NCBI RefSeq assembly: GCF_029379315.1
Contig: NZ_JAQYWQ010000071.1
Location: 1-37,850 of the forward strand
Direction of reading: 5' to 3'
DNA: 37,850 nucleotides
DNA from: Nostoc sp. S13
GTDB lineage: Bacteria > Cyanobacteriota > Cyanobacteriia > Cyanobacteriales > Nostocaceae
Below, in pieces: positions 1-8,269 of the stretch. The translations under genes and the position numbers were made by a program. How positions within the stretch are numbered: the stretch's first letter is position 1; each line of letters starts with the position of its first letter. Below the pieces are notes generated by a model. That model did not search any database. It was not told the origin of the DNA and saw only the letters and a program-made list of their open reading frames with translations.

Positions 1-55
1 AAACCTCTCCGTATTCTCTCTTAGTCTTGTTCAGAAATCAAATAGGAGTCCTATA
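1..55. repeat. End of a MITE-like element cut by the window edge
   Basis: The stretch at 36-55 (AAATCAAATAGGAGTCCTAT) closely resembles the right end of the complete element at 27970-28073 (AAATCAAATAGGATTACTAT). It probably belongs to the same family, with its left end outside the window. The call rests on one end only. Confidence 0.4.
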
Positions 56-786
56 GATGGAAAGTGTCTTTTAGGTGCGTCTAAGCTGAAAGTATATTCT
101 TCATATTTAACCCATTCATTATTGGCAAGACTATTTATTCACACCCTTTCACAGCATAACTAGCAAGCGGATATCCTCCCAAAAATAACACTCCTGAAAA
201 GGAGTGTCGAGGAGAAAATAATAACTAATAAATAGAAACTCGCTAAATGATTATCGAGTAATCTTATTTTGTGTTTTAGAAAAATATGGTCGCTTTGTCG
301 AAAATATGCTGTTCAAAGCTGGTGCGATGCATACGGCCGGCTACGCTGCACTAAAAATAAAGTAAGTAACCCTAGCCCATCCTAGATATCGCCCTAGAGA
401 TAACTTAATTGTTTCTTCTACCTAAGTTAGCAGTTTGATTTGAAATTTGGTGTTTTTGTATAACCTGCTCAATCTGGCAAGTTACCGCATCAATTCTATG
501 TTTAACTTTATCAAAGTCAATATTCACCCAAATATAGGCTTTATCAGGTTTTTGCTCTTTATAATTCATATATTCCTTTACTTGTCAAGATATTTTGTTA
601 TATCTATACAATATATACATCTCAATTTCTAAACCACTTTCTCTAGACATATAAGTAGATATGCTTAATATTTACTTAAGATTTTACTCGGTGATTCGTA
701 GGGCTACAGCTAGCTGTGCAATCCCATTAAAAAAGAGGCGATATTCCGCGCCTCTGGCAGCTAAAATCCAAATTTTAAGTGTTAGC
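56..786. other. AT-rich intergenic region, no supported gene
   Basis: No convincing coding sequence is seen. A perfect 8-bp hairpin with a GAAA loop (ACACTCCT-GAAA-AGGAGTGT) lies at 188-207. On the minus strand it is followed by TTATTTTT, so it may end a leftward transcript. The 61-codon frame at 447-632 is hydrophobic AT-rich sequence with no recognisable domain and is not called. Confidence 0.5.
728..755 (-). terminator. Rho-independent terminator of the thioredoxin gene
   Basis: On the minus strand AGAGGCG pairs with CGCCTCT and is followed directly by a run of six T. It begins about 30 bases past the thioredoxin stop codon, in the right orientation to end that transcript. Confidence 0.8.
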
Positions 787-1104
787 TTAAACTTTTGTTT
801 GCAGATATTGTACTAACTGCGGTGCTTGCATCACTCCCTCTATCCGATCTACAGCCTGACCCTGCTTAAATAGTACTAAGGTTGGGAGAGAGGCAATTTT
901 ATACTGAGTCGCCAAATCTGTGTATTTTTCTGTGTCGATTTTGACGATCCGTAGGCGATCCTTAAGTTGGGCATTGACTTGCTCTAAAATTGGTACCATC
1001 ATCTGACAGGGGCCACACCAGTCAGCATAAAAATCTACTAATACAGGTACATCAGAAGCAGACAGCATCTCTTCAAAGCTGTTAAATTGCTTTTTAGTTG
1101 CCAT
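787..1104 (-). CDS. trxA: Thioredoxin
   Basis: This is a single-domain thioredoxin of 105 residues, the usual length for the family. It is a cytoplasmic dithiol-disulfide reductase, and in cyanobacteria such proteins pass reducing power from photosystem I or NADPH to target enzymes. The active site WCGPC is at residues 29-33 (Cys30 and Cys33), and the cis-proline segment SLPT is at 72-75 with Pro74. The start is placed at the ATG at 1104, giving MATKKQF. An ATG seven codons upstream is also in frame but adds a poor MKIGVCH extension. The gene is monocistronic, divergent from fabG, and has its own terminator. Cyanobacteria carry several trx types (m, x, y and others). I call a canonical thioredoxin, but the subtype is not certain. 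Confidence 0.95.
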   Translation of the reverse strand: MATKKQFNSFEEMLSASDVPVLVDFYADWCGPCQMMVPILEQVNAQLKDRLRIVKIDTEKYTDLATQYKIASLPTLVLFKQGQAVDRIEGVMQAPQLVQYLQTKV

Positions 1105-1495
1105 ATGACACACACCGATTTTCAATTGTTTGTTTCAATAGTAATTCTTAGAAAATAAAATCGGTATAGATTTATGGGTTTTTGTTGGGAAAAGATTAGA
1201 TGAGTCAATCTAGACTGATTTGCCAGCCAAAAATCTTAAATAATTATAATAAAATACGTATATTATTCTTGTTTGTGCATATGCACTAAATATGTATTTA
1301 AACCTATTCTGACCAGGCAAATAATTATTGTTCATAATATAACTGATTATTTATTATCTATCAGCTATCTAATTTCCATCATCCTAGCAAGATTGTTACC
1401 CCGCAAGAGTTAGATTTTATCCAGACAATATTCAGATGTTCCCTAAATCACCATAAGATAATTAGCGCGGTATTTCTCAGATTGAGGAAGATTAA
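1105..1495. promoter_or_regulatory. Divergent promoter region of trxA and fabG
   Basis: This 391-bp AT-rich gap must hold both promoters. A perfect 12-bp palindrome, GTGCATATGCAC, lies at 1275-1286 and could be an operator, but no known regulator is assigned. A GAGG ribosome-binding motif sits about ten bases before the fabG ATG. Confidence 0.45.
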
Positions 1496-2242
1496 ATGAC
1501 ACTATTACAAGATAAAGTCGCAATTGTCACAGGTGCATCACGAGGAATTGGGCGAGCGATCGCAATTGAATTAGCCACACAAGGAGCGATCGCAGTTGTC
1601 AATTATGCCAGTTCGAGCGCAGCTGCTGAGGCAGTTGTTACAGAAATTACAGCAGCAGGAGGTCAGGCGATCGCTATCCAAGCTGACGTTTCTAAAATTG
1701 ATCAAGTAGAGGCACTAGTTAACGCCGTGATCGAAAAGTTCAGCCGTGTGGATATCTTAGTTAACAACGCAGGTATCACCCGCGACACCCTGCTTTTGCG
1801 TTTGAAGCCAGAAGATTGGCAAGCTGTGATAGACCTTAATCTTACTGGTGTTTTCTTATGTACACGCGCCATCAGTAAAATCATGCTCAAACAGCGATCG
1901 GGACGGATTATCAACATTACCTCCGTAGCTGGGCAAATGGGCAACCCAGGTCAATCGAATTACAGCGCTGCCAAAGCAGGTGTAATCGGCTTCACCAAAA
2001 GCGTTGCCAAAGAACTTGCTTCTCGCGGCATCACTGTTAACGCCGTCGCCCCTGGATTCATTGCCACCGATATGACCAGCAATCTGAACAACCCCGAAGA
2101 TATTCTGAAATACATTCCACTCGGTCGCTTCGGTCAGCCCGAAGAAGTCGCTGGGATGGTGCGTTTCCTCGCTGCCGATCCCGCCGCCGCCTACGTCACT
2201 GGACAAGTTTTTAATGTTGATGGCGGCATGGTAATGGCCTAA
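1496..2242 (+). CDS. fabG: 3-oxoacyl-[acyl-carrier-protein] reductase
   Basis: FabG performs the NADPH-dependent reduction of 3-oxoacyl-ACP to 3-hydroxyacyl-ACP in type II fatty acid elongation in the cytoplasm. The 248-residue length is typical. The short-chain dehydrogenase motifs are complete: the TGASRGIG nucleotide-binding loop at 12-19, NNAG at 90-93, the catalytic Ser143, Tyr156 and Lys160 (YSAAK), and the PG turn after the active site at 186-187. The C-terminal VTGQVFNVDGG is characteristic of FabG rather than of other short-chain dehydrogenases. Several GCGATCGC (HIP1-like) sites lie within the gene. It stands alone, divergent from trxA, and is not in a fab cluster, as is common in cyanobacteria. 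A paralogous PhaB-like acetoacetyl-CoA reductase is the main alternative but less likely. Confidence 0.93.
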   Translation: MTLLQDKVAIVTGASRGIGRAIAIELATQGAIAVVNYASSSAAAEAVVTEITAAGGQAIAIQADVSKIDQVEALVNAVIEKFSRVDILVNNAGITRDTLLLRLKPEDWQAVIDLNLTGVFLCTRAISKIMLKQRSGRIINITSVAGQMGNPGQSNYSAAKAGVIGFTKSVAKELASRGITVNAVAPGFIATDMTSNLNNPEDILKYIPLGRFGQPEEVAGMVRFLAADPAAAYVTGQVFNVDGGMVMA

Positions 2243-2273
2243 ATAGTGCTGAGTTAGGAGTTAGTAATTTTCG

Positions 2274-2308
2274 TAGGGTGTGTTACGCCTTCGGCGTAAC
2301 ACACCCTA
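2274..2308. repeat. Perfect 16-bp palindromic hairpin downstream of fabG
   Basis: TAGGGTGTGTTACGCC pairs perfectly with GGCGTAACACACCCTA around a TTC loop. It lies 31 bases after the fabG stop. Hairpins of this sequence are dispersed in Nostoc-type genomes. It may also act as a transcription terminator or 3' stabiliser, although no T run follows. Confidence 0.8.
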
Positions 2309-2608
2309 TAAACAATTTATATTTCTTCATATACATTAAATTTTTCTCCCCGACTACAGTTTACTGGTTCTATAGAAGACTTTCGCTTGTTAGATGGAAA
2401 ACATTTGGAATTTATTAATCCTTAAAGCCCAAACCAAAGGGAAAATTATGCCCCTGTGCACTTTCACAAAGGCTCGAAATTTTTCCCAGTTGGTGATTTT
2501 GTGGTTATGACCGAAAACGAAAAGGGTACAAGCCCCTAAATTTATTTATGGAGAACAGAAAAAATGTATTTCAAGACGCAGAGCGCGAGAAATACTAAGT
2601 TATTATTA
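2309..2608 (+). pseudogene. Possible decayed coding remnant with IS200/IS605-like end
   Basis: From about 2312 to 2538 one forward frame reads through with a single internal stop (TAA at about 2423). It gives peptide segments such as DFRLLDGKHLEFINP and, after the stop, NYAPVHFHKGSKFFPVGDF. I do not recognise the family. The frame ends at a hairpin-like motif, ACAAGCCCCTAAATTTATTT, at 2528-2553, similar to right ends of IS200/IS605-type elements. This may be a dead gene or the degraded tail of such an element. Confidence 0.3.
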
Positions 2609-2634
2609 CAAGCCCCTAAATTGATTTATGGGGA
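2528..2634. repeat. Pair of direct repeats (CCCCTAAATT..ATTTATGG hairpins)
   Basis: Two near-identical copies of about 24 bp, ACAAGCCCCTAAATT then (T/G)ATTTATGG, lie at 2528-2553 and 2609-2634, 80 bp apart. Each can fold as CCCCTAAAT with ATTTATGGGG, with one bulged base. Such subterminal hairpins are typical of IS200/IS605-type transposon ends. No transposase gene is nearby. Confidence 0.5.
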
Positions 2635-2636
2635 TT

Positions 2637-2672
2637 ATTAATTTTTAATTTTTAATTTTTAATTTTTAATTC
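2637..2672. repeat. Heptamer tandem repeat (TAATTTT)n
   Basis: About five head-to-tail copies of the 7-bp unit TAATTTT. This is an STRR-type short tandem repeat, a class typical of heterocyst-forming cyanobacteria. The rest of the gap to 2805 holds only a weak hairpin (GTAGGG.. with ..CCCTAC) at about 2771-2799, which may end the leftward transcript of the neighbouring transferase gene. Confidence 0.75.
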
Positions 2673-2805
2673 CCAGAAGGGGTTGACCAGGCGACTGATT
2701 CCGCCTCGCCTGTTTACATCACCCAACAGCCCGTTGTAGAGATCCCTTCCATCCAGAGAATAAACCATAGTAGGGCTAGCATTGTAATGCCCACCCTACA
2801 AGCAA

Positions 2806-3888
2806 CTAAGGCTGTTGGCGTATCCTTTGCCAGATAGTAAAGCCCAAAAGAGCGATAATGCTAGTGGCGGTAGCCAGCATCACAGCCAAACTCATACCTT
2901 GTATTCTCATCGCCAGCAAGTTGAAAACTAAAGTAATTGACCAAAGCGTGAACGCAGCATTGCGCTGGGAGAGTCCCCAAGCAAGTAAGCGGTGGTGCAG
3001 GTGGTCTTTGCCAGGAGTACTCAGAGGGTTATTTCCTGCTAGTAGCCGCCGCACAAATACTTGAGTGGTATCTAGCACTGGCAACAACAGAAATAAAACC
3101 GTAGGAATTAACGCATAAACTGTGTTTTGTTGCAGTTTACCTAAAATACTAGTTGCTGCCAGCACATAACCGAAAAAGTATGCTCCGGCATCACCCATAA
3201 TAATTCGTGACGGATGGAAGTTATGGCGCAAAAAGCCCAGTGCAGCACCTCCCAAGGCTGCGAGTACCAAGATTGCTGCTGCACGGTTGTTAAATTGGGC
3301 TGCAACCGCCAACAAACTCATGGCGGTAATAAAGCTGATTCCTCCTGCCAAGCCATCCATCCCATCCATCAAGTTGATGGCGTTGGTAATCCCTACTACC
3401 CACAGTACTGTTACCAACATGGACAGGAACGAGTCAATGGGGGTGCCAAACATCACTTTGACGCTGATGCCATTAGCTACCAGCAACAGAGCCGTGACAA
3501 TTTGCGCCCACAATCGAACAGAGGGCGGTAAACCGAACTGATCATCGATAAAGCCCACAAGGACTAATATCGAACCCCCCAACAGAATAGTGAGTACCTG
3601 AGCCAATACGTTTTGGAGTTCGATCGGTCGTAAAAGGCTAGCTAATACCAGCGCGGCAATTACACCCGCGTAGATAGCCAGCCCCCCTGCATTGGGTAAA
3701 GGTTCTCGGTTGAGTCGCCGGGCGTTGGGTTGATCAGCCCAACCTACCTGCAAGGCGAATTTGCGTACTGTCGGAATTAAACGCCAAGTTACAACCCAAG
3801 CCAAGAGGAACGTAAATACTACCGCCAACCAGCCGGTGCCGCTAGGGTCGGCAATACCGAGGGACTTAAGGGAGTTGTCTAGATTCAT
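2806..3888 (-). CDS. Undecaprenyl-phosphate glycosyl-1-phosphate transferase, WecA/TagO/MraY family
   Basis: This polytopic inner-membrane enzyme is predicted to transfer a sugar-1-phosphate (typically GlcNAc-1-P from UDP-GlcNAc) to undecaprenyl phosphate, the first membrane step in making surface polysaccharide. Family motifs are present, numbered from the ATG: Asp-Asp in GFIDD at about 115-116, NAINLMDGMDGLAGG at 169-183 (the Mg2+ and prenyl-phosphate site), MGDAG at 231-235, and the histidine motif HLHHRL at 296-301, which marks WecA/TagO-type enzymes rather than true MraY. About ten hydrophobic segments are visible over 360 residues. The ATG at 3888 is chosen; an in-frame TTG four codons upstream is possible. 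The gene is divergent from groEL, with the intergenic region carrying CIRCE between them. The exact sugar substrate cannot be read from the sequence. Confidence 0.88.
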   Translation of the reverse strand: MNLDNSLKSLGIADPSGTGWLAVVFTFLLAWVVTWRLIPTVRKFALQVGWADQPNARRLNREPLPNAGGLAIYAGVIAALVLASLLRPIELQNVLAQVLTILLGGSILVLVGFIDDQFGLPPSVRLWAQIVTALLLVANGISVKVMFGTPIDSFLSMLVTVLWVVGITNAINLMDGMDGLAGGISFITAMSLLAVAAQFNNRAAAILVLAALGGAALGFLRHNFHPSRIIMGDAGAYFFGYVLAATSILGKLQQNTVYALIPTVLFLLLPVLDTTQVFVRRLLAGNNPLSTPGKDHLHHRLLAWGLSQRNAAFTLWSITLVFNLLAMRIQGMSLAVMLATATSIIALLGFTIWQRIRQQP

Positions 3889-3986
3889 CTCCCAATTCAA
3901 GCATTACTGCCAGTATCTAATATGAGCATCACCTGTATATTAATCAATTTTTTTATTTCCATTTATAAATTGAGCGGCTTGGGAGA

Positions 3987-4013
3987 TTAGCACTCTTGAC
4001 GTGTGAGTGCTAA
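3987..4013 (+). promoter_or_regulatory. CIRCE operator (HrcA binding site)
   Basis: A perfect CIRCE inverted repeat, TTAGCACTC - 9 bases - GAGTGCTAA, lies 32 bases before the groEL start codon. It is the binding site of the heat-shock repressor HrcA, so this gene should be derepressed by heat. Confidence 0.97.
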
Positions 4014-4045
4014 ATTGTCTAATGGAAGCGCTGGAGAAATAAAAC

Positions 4046-5722
4046 ATGGCGAAAATTATTGCATTTAACGAGGAATCGCGGCGAGCTCTAGAAAGGGGTG
4101 TTAACGCCCTTGCGGATGCCGTAAAAATCACCTTGGGGCCCAAAGGTCGGAATGTCCTTTTAGAGAAAAAATTTGGCGCACCTCAAATTGTCAACGATGG
4201 TATCACTGTTGCCAAGGAAATTGAATTAGAAGATCCTTTGGAAAATACTGGTGCAAGACTCATCCAGGAAGTAGCCTCAAAAACTAAAGATGTTGCTGGG
4301 GATGGCACTACCACAGCCACAGTTTTAGCACAAGCCTTAATTCGGGAAGGTTTGAAGAACGTCGCTGCGGGTAGTAACCCAGTTAGTTTGAAGCGCGGGA
4401 TCGACAAAACTATTGAGGCACTGGTGAAAGAAATTGCCAGGGTAGCCAAGCCAGTAGAAGGAAGTGCGATCGCTCAAGTTGCTACTGTCTCAGCTGGCAA
4501 TGATGAAGAAGTTGGCCAAATGTTAGCCGAAGCAATGGAAAAAGTCACCAAAGATGGTGTAATTACCGTTGAAGAATCTAAATCCCTAACCACTGAACTA
4601 GAAGTAGTTGAGGGGATGCAGATTGACAGGGGCTATATTTCCCCCTATTTTGTCACCAACAACGAGCGACAAATAGTCGAATTTGAAAACGCCCGTATCC
4701 TGGTGACAGATAAAAAAATCAGCAGCATCCAGGATTTAGTGCCGATTTTGGAAAAAGTTGCCCGTTCTGGTCAGCCCTTGCTGATCATCGCTGAAGATGT
4801 CGAAGGTGATGCTTTGGCAACTCTGGTGGTGAACAAAGCGCGGGGTGTACTGGCTGTGGCTGCAATTAAAGCGCCTGGATTTGGCGATCGCCGCAAAGCT
4901 TTGTTAGAAGATATTGCTATTCTCACCGATGGACAGTTGATTTCTGAAGAAATCGGCTTAAGCTTGGATACCGCTGCTCTAGAAGCGCTGGGAACTGCCC
5001 GCAAAATCACCATTGACAAAGAAACCACCACAATTGTCGCTGGCAGTGTCACCAAGCCAGAGGTACAAAAGCGGATTGCTCAAATTCGCAGACAGTTGGA
5101 AGAAACCGATTCTGAATACGATCAAGAAAAACTGCAAGAACGCATCGCCAAGCTCGCTGGCGGTGTGGCAGTGATTAAAGTGGGTGCGGCAACCGAAACC
5201 GAACTCAAAGACCGCAAACTGCGGATTGAAGACGCGCTGAACGCTACTAAAGCCGCCGTGGAAGAAGGTATTGTTCCTGGTGGTGGGACGACCCTAATTC
5301 ACTTAGCTAAGACGGCTGAAGGGATTAAAAACAGCCTAGAAAACGAAGAAGAAAAAATTGGGGCTGATATTGTCGCACGAGCGCTAGAAGCTCCCTTGCG
5401 CCAAATAGCAGACAACGCCGGTGCTGAAGGTTCTGTGATCGTCTCTAGAGTCCGCGATACCGACTTCAACATTGGCTACAACGCTGCTACTGGGGAATTT
5501 GAAGACTTGATCGCTGCTGGCATTATCGATCCTGCCAAAGTCGTGCGTTCAGCTTTGCAAAACGCTGGTTCCATTGCTGGTTTGGTCTTAACCACCGAAG
5601 CGATCATTGTTGAAAAGCCGGAGAAGAAATCCGCCGCTCCTGCCCCTGATATGGGCGGTATGGGCGGTATGGGTGGTATGGGCGGTATGGGCGGCATGGG
5701 CGGCATGGGCGGCATGTTCTAA
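4046..5722 (+). CDS. groEL2: Chaperonin GroEL (Cpn60), monocistronic copy
   Basis: This is the 60-kDa chaperonin, which forms a double-ring ATP-driven folding chamber in the cytoplasm with GroES. At 558 residues it is full length. Visible features are the ATP-site motif GDGTTT at 85-90, the Cpn60 signature AAVEEGIVPGGG at about 403-414, and a C-terminal tail of seven GGM repeats. No groES lies upstream; the next gene is a divergent glycosyltransferase. Cyanobacteria typically have a groES-groEL1 operon and a separate groEL2, and the stand-alone position makes this groEL2. Regulation through CIRCE is direct from sequence. A strong terminator follows the stop codon, so the transcript is monocistronic. 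Confidence 0.95.
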   Translation: MAKIIAFNEESRRALERGVNALADAVKITLGPKGRNVLLEKKFGAPQIVNDGITVAKEIELEDPLENTGARLIQEVASKTKDVAGDGTTTATVLAQALIREGLKNVAAGSNPVSLKRGIDKTIEALVKEIARVAKPVEGSAIAQVATVSAGNDEEVGQMLAEAMEKVTKDGVITVEESKSLTTELEVVEGMQIDRGYISPYFVTNNERQIVEFENARILVTDKKISSIQDLVPILEKVARSGQPLLIIAEDVEGDALATLVVNKARGVLAVAAIKAPGFGDRRKALLEDIAILTDGQLISEEIGLSLDTAALEALGTARKITIDKETTTIVAGSVTKPEVQKRIAQIRRQLEETDSEYDQEKLQERIAKLAGGVAVIKVGAATETELKDRKLRIEDALNATKAAVEEGIVPGGGTTLIHLAKTAEGIKNSLENEEEKIGADIVARALEAPLRQIADNAGAEGSVIVSRVRDTDFNIGYNAATGEFEDLIAAGIIDPAKVVRSALQNAGSIAGLVLTTEAIIVEKPEKKSAAPAPDMGGMGGMGGMGGMGGMGGMGGMF

Positions 5723-5753
5723 CTTCTGCTGACCCAGATCAATATTATTTTTT

Positions 5754-5788
5754 AAACAGTTTGTCTTGCCAAGGCAAACTGTTTTTTA
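5754..5788 (+). terminator. Rho-independent terminator after groEL2
   Basis: AACAGTTTG (5755-5763) pairs with CAAACTGTT (5775-5783), with the T run reaching 5786. It lies about 30 bases after the groEL2 stop codon. Confidence 0.9.
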
Positions 5789-5940
5789 TAGGATTGCTGA
5801 TTTAGAGCCGATATGTTATCTGTATTCCTGGGAAGTAGCTGGGCGTAAATAAACTTACAGCAGTTTTCATCTAATTGAACCACACCTGTTGTAAAAACAT
5901 TGCTCATGCGTGTCAACTTAAGCTAAAACCCCTTTAAAGC
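5789..5940. other. Intergenic spacer
   Basis: AT-rich spacer between the groEL2 terminator and the inverted-repeat element at 5941. No coding sequence or motif is recognised in it. Confidence 0.4.
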
Positions 5941-6048
5941 CTCGTTAAGAGCCTCTGGCTGGAAATGCAAATACAAAAGCGGCTCTGCCGCGAGTTACGA
6001 AGGCGGAGCCTCAACAACGGGCATTCCCAGTCTGAGACTCTTAACGAG
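5941..6048. mobile_element. MITE-like element with CTCGTTAAGAG ends
   Basis: A 108-bp unit with imperfect terminal inverted repeats of about 28 bp. The left end begins CTCGTTAAGAGCCTCTGGCT and the right end is the reverse complement of CTCGTTAAGAGTCTCAGACT. Its interior carries GGCTCTGCCGC and GGCGGAGCC, which pair with each other. The pattern matches a widespread Nostoc repeat family (CTCGTTCCC..ends around GAGGC/GCCTC hairpins). It contains no coding sequence. Confidence 0.75.
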
Positions 6049-6254
6049 ATCAGAGATAATCTCTAAAAACTTGTTCTAGAGTGGCTTTCACCTTAAGTTG
6101 ATCCAGATGAGCAATGTTTCGTACCGCGCTTTTCAATGATTAATTGTGAGTACAACTGACTACCAACGAAATGCTGATGATCAAATTAGCCACCTAAATA
6201 ATTTCTTAATCTAGAAATTACCGTATTTGATATTATTAAATTTTGTAAAATTAG

Positions 6255-6294
6255 GTGTAAGTTGTCAGTTGTTTTTCCGACTGACAACTTACAC
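6255..6294. repeat. Perfect 15-bp stem hairpin upstream of corA
   Basis: GTGTAAGTTGTCAGT (6255-6269) pairs exactly with ACTGACAACTTACAC (6280-6294) around a 10-base loop. It ends 28 bases before the corA start codon, so if transcribed it would lie in the corA leader. It could also be a repeat element or a terminator for transcription from upstream. Confidence 0.7.
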
Positions 6295-6322
6295 GTAACT
6301 AATAACTATTAGGTAATATTTA

Positions 6323-7465
6323 ATGACACGAAAACAGCGACGCCTCCCCAAAATAGTAAATAGAGCAGATGAAGATGAGTTCTATCACCAACCAGGAACT
6401 CTACCTGGAACCATTATTATTGATGCAGATGCTCCACCACCGATAATTTTCTTGATTGACTATAACCAAACGAATTTCACCCGTGAACAAATAGCAACCC
6501 CAGAGGAGTGTGTCCCATATCTGGAGATGGAATCTATTTCTTGGGTAGACGTACAAGGTTTAGGCAGTCAAGACATATTACAACGATTGGGTAACGTTTT
6601 TAAGTTACATCCTCTAGTTTTAGAAGATGTAGTCAATGTACCTGAGCGTCCCAAAACAGAGGATTATGAAGACCAATTGCTATTCATTAGCCGCATGGTA
6701 GTAGCAAAAGAAAGAACATGTGGTTTTTACAGCGAGCAAGTGAGTTTAATATTAGGTAAAAATTATTTGCTGACAGTCCAAGAGGAACCAGAACATGATT
6801 GCTTTGAAGCGGTGCGATCGCGAATTGAAAAAAACAAAGGTATCATCCGTAAACAGGGAGCTGATTATTTAGCTTACGCGGTGTTAGATGCAATTATTGA
6901 TGGCTTTTTCCCAGTGCTGGAGCTTTATGGGGAGCGAATCGAAGAGTTAGAGGAGGAAGTAATAGTTAAACCTACTCCGCAAACACTACAACATATTTAT
7001 CAAATTAGGCGAGAATTACTACAACTACGTCGTGCTATCTGGCCTCAGAGGGATGCAATTAATTCCTTAATTCGAGATGGCAGTGATTTGATTAGTGAAG
7101 AAGTGCGAATCTACCTGCGAGATTGTTATGACCATACGGTACAAGTAATGGATATGGTGGAAACTTATCGAGAATTAGCATCTGGATTAATGGATGTGTA
7201 CCTTTCGGCAGTGGGCAACAAAATGAATGAAATCATGAAGGTGCTTACAATAGTTTCAACAATTTTTATTCCACTGACTTTTGTGGCAGGAATATATGGT
7301 ATGAATTTCAGTACTGAAAAATCGCCATATAATATGCCTGAATTGAATTGGTATTGGGGCTACCCAATTTGCTTGGCAGTAATGGCTGCGATCGCACTTG
7401 GTTTGCTATTCTTTTTTTGGCAACGCGGCTGGCTACAAAATTCTGTAACAATCAAGCGCAATTAA
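6323..7465 (+). CDS. corA: Magnesium/cobalt transport protein CorA
   Basis: CorA is a pentameric inner-membrane channel for Mg2+ (also Co2+ and Ni2+). The protein is 380 residues long. It has a large soluble N-terminal domain with a long helical region at about 185-300, then two C-terminal membrane segments at about 304-324 and 347-366. The family signature YGMNF is at 325-329, with GMN at 326-328, immediately after the first membrane helix. The long Glu-rich helix (ERIEELEEEV) at about 204-213 is typical of the stalk region. The gene is preceded by a strong hairpin. It appears monocistronic or weakly linked to the downstream unknown gene, 64 bases away. Confidence 0.95.
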   Translation: MTRKQRRLPKIVNRADEDEFYHQPGTLPGTIIIDADAPPPIIFLIDYNQTNFTREQIATPEECVPYLEMESISWVDVQGLGSQDILQRLGNVFKLHPLVLEDVVNVPERPKTEDYEDQLLFISRMVVAKERTCGFYSEQVSLILGKNYLLTVQEEPEHDCFEAVRSRIEKNKGIIRKQGADYLAYAVLDAIIDGFFPVLELYGERIEELEEEVIVKPTPQTLQHIYQIRRELLQLRRAIWPQRDAINSLIRDGSDLISEEVRIYLRDCYDHTVQVMDMVETYRELASGLMDVYLSAVGNKMNEIMKVLTIVSTIFIPLTFVAGIYGMNFSTEKSPYNMPELNWYWGYPICLAVMAAIALGLLFFFWQRGWLQNSVTIKRN

Positions 7466-7529
7466 AAATTGCAGATGAGCAATCAGTCGAATATATATTC
7501 ATTAGCACCGGGAGTTAAGATTCTGAGTT

Positions 7530-8225
7530 ATGAGGAGTAGCGACCAGAATTTAGTAGTTTTGACGGTTTATATTATCGGTGTTTCCTATGTTTTTAACCG
7601 CATGGTTGAATCCATCGACGACCAAATTAAGTTTGAGTTTAAAAAAGGAATCGTTGACGAGCAACTCAAAGAACACAATCTCGACGATAAAATTGGAATT
7701 TCTTTTAAACTAAAATCTTCATACCCAATTGACGATTTGAAAGATTTAGGAATTAGCATTGAAAATAAATCTGAAAATATTGCTGTATACGTTGACTGGG
7801 ACAACAGCTCTTTAGTAGTTGAACATAGTAAGCAATCGCGTCGTGTGATTCGGAAATCACCAGACTTAACCCGCGACTTAGCAGTACCCCAAAGTCCTAG
7901 CCTGATTGCTCCCAAGAAAACACTTTCTGAAACGGTGACAGCAGAAGATGTTTTCGAGCGCGATCAAGTAACTGGAACCTACTTAGCTAAAAAACCACTA
8001 ATTGATATCAACGGGCTGCAAAAAGGGCAAAAAAATTTGTACAACGACTTTCTTAACAGAAGAAAGTCGTTGGACTTTTCGCTGCAACTGGTGCTTAGGA
8101 TATCTGAAGTGCGTTTAGGTCTAGCCCCAGGTCGTGATTTTCCTGCCATTAGTATTATCAATTGTCCTTTCACAGTCAGGAAACTACCTTGGACTTACGC
8201 TTTACCTTGGAATAAAAAAAAGTAA
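7530..8225 (+). CDS. Conserved hypothetical cyanobacterial protein
   Basis: I do not recognise a domain. The protein is 231 residues. An N-terminal hydrophobic stretch (LVVLTVYIIGVSYVF) at about 8-22 may be a membrane anchor. It is followed by a charged alpha/beta-looking region with Val/Ile strands, and a C-terminal part ending in LPWTYALPWNKKK. A segment at about 106-140 rich in Ser, Pro and Lys looks like a linker. The ATG at 7530 lies shortly after GAGTT, with no strong Shine-Dalgarno. The stop is only about 45 bases before the RNase P RNA gene, on the same strand. Codon use and HIP1-like sites are like those of neighbouring genes, so it is probably a real gene. Confidence 0.65.
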   Translation: MRSSDQNLVVLTVYIIGVSYVFNRMVESIDDQIKFEFKKGIVDEQLKEHNLDDKIGISFKLKSSYPIDDLKDLGISIENKSENIAVYVDWDNSSLVVEHSKQSRRVIRKSPDLTRDLAVPQSPSLIAPKKTLSETVTAEDVFERDQVTGTYLAKKPLIDINGLQKGQKNLYNDFLNRRKSLDFSLQLVLRISEVRLGLAPGRDFPAISIINCPFTVRKLPWTYALPWNKKK

Positions 8226-8269
8226 TATTAACCAGACATACTATCCCATCCAAGATTACACTGGATCTA

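Noticed and set aside
188..207. GAAA-loop hairpin as a riboswitch or RNA gene
   Set aside because: Only 20 bases with no conserved context; more simply a terminator or stray hairpin.
447..632. 61-codon forward frame, hydrophobic
   Set aside because: AT-rich sequence with no ribosome-binding site, domain or sensible composition.
5476..5715. Pro-rich frame opposite the groEL tail
   Set aside because: Antisense of the GGM repeat (ATGCC units), a shadow of groEL.
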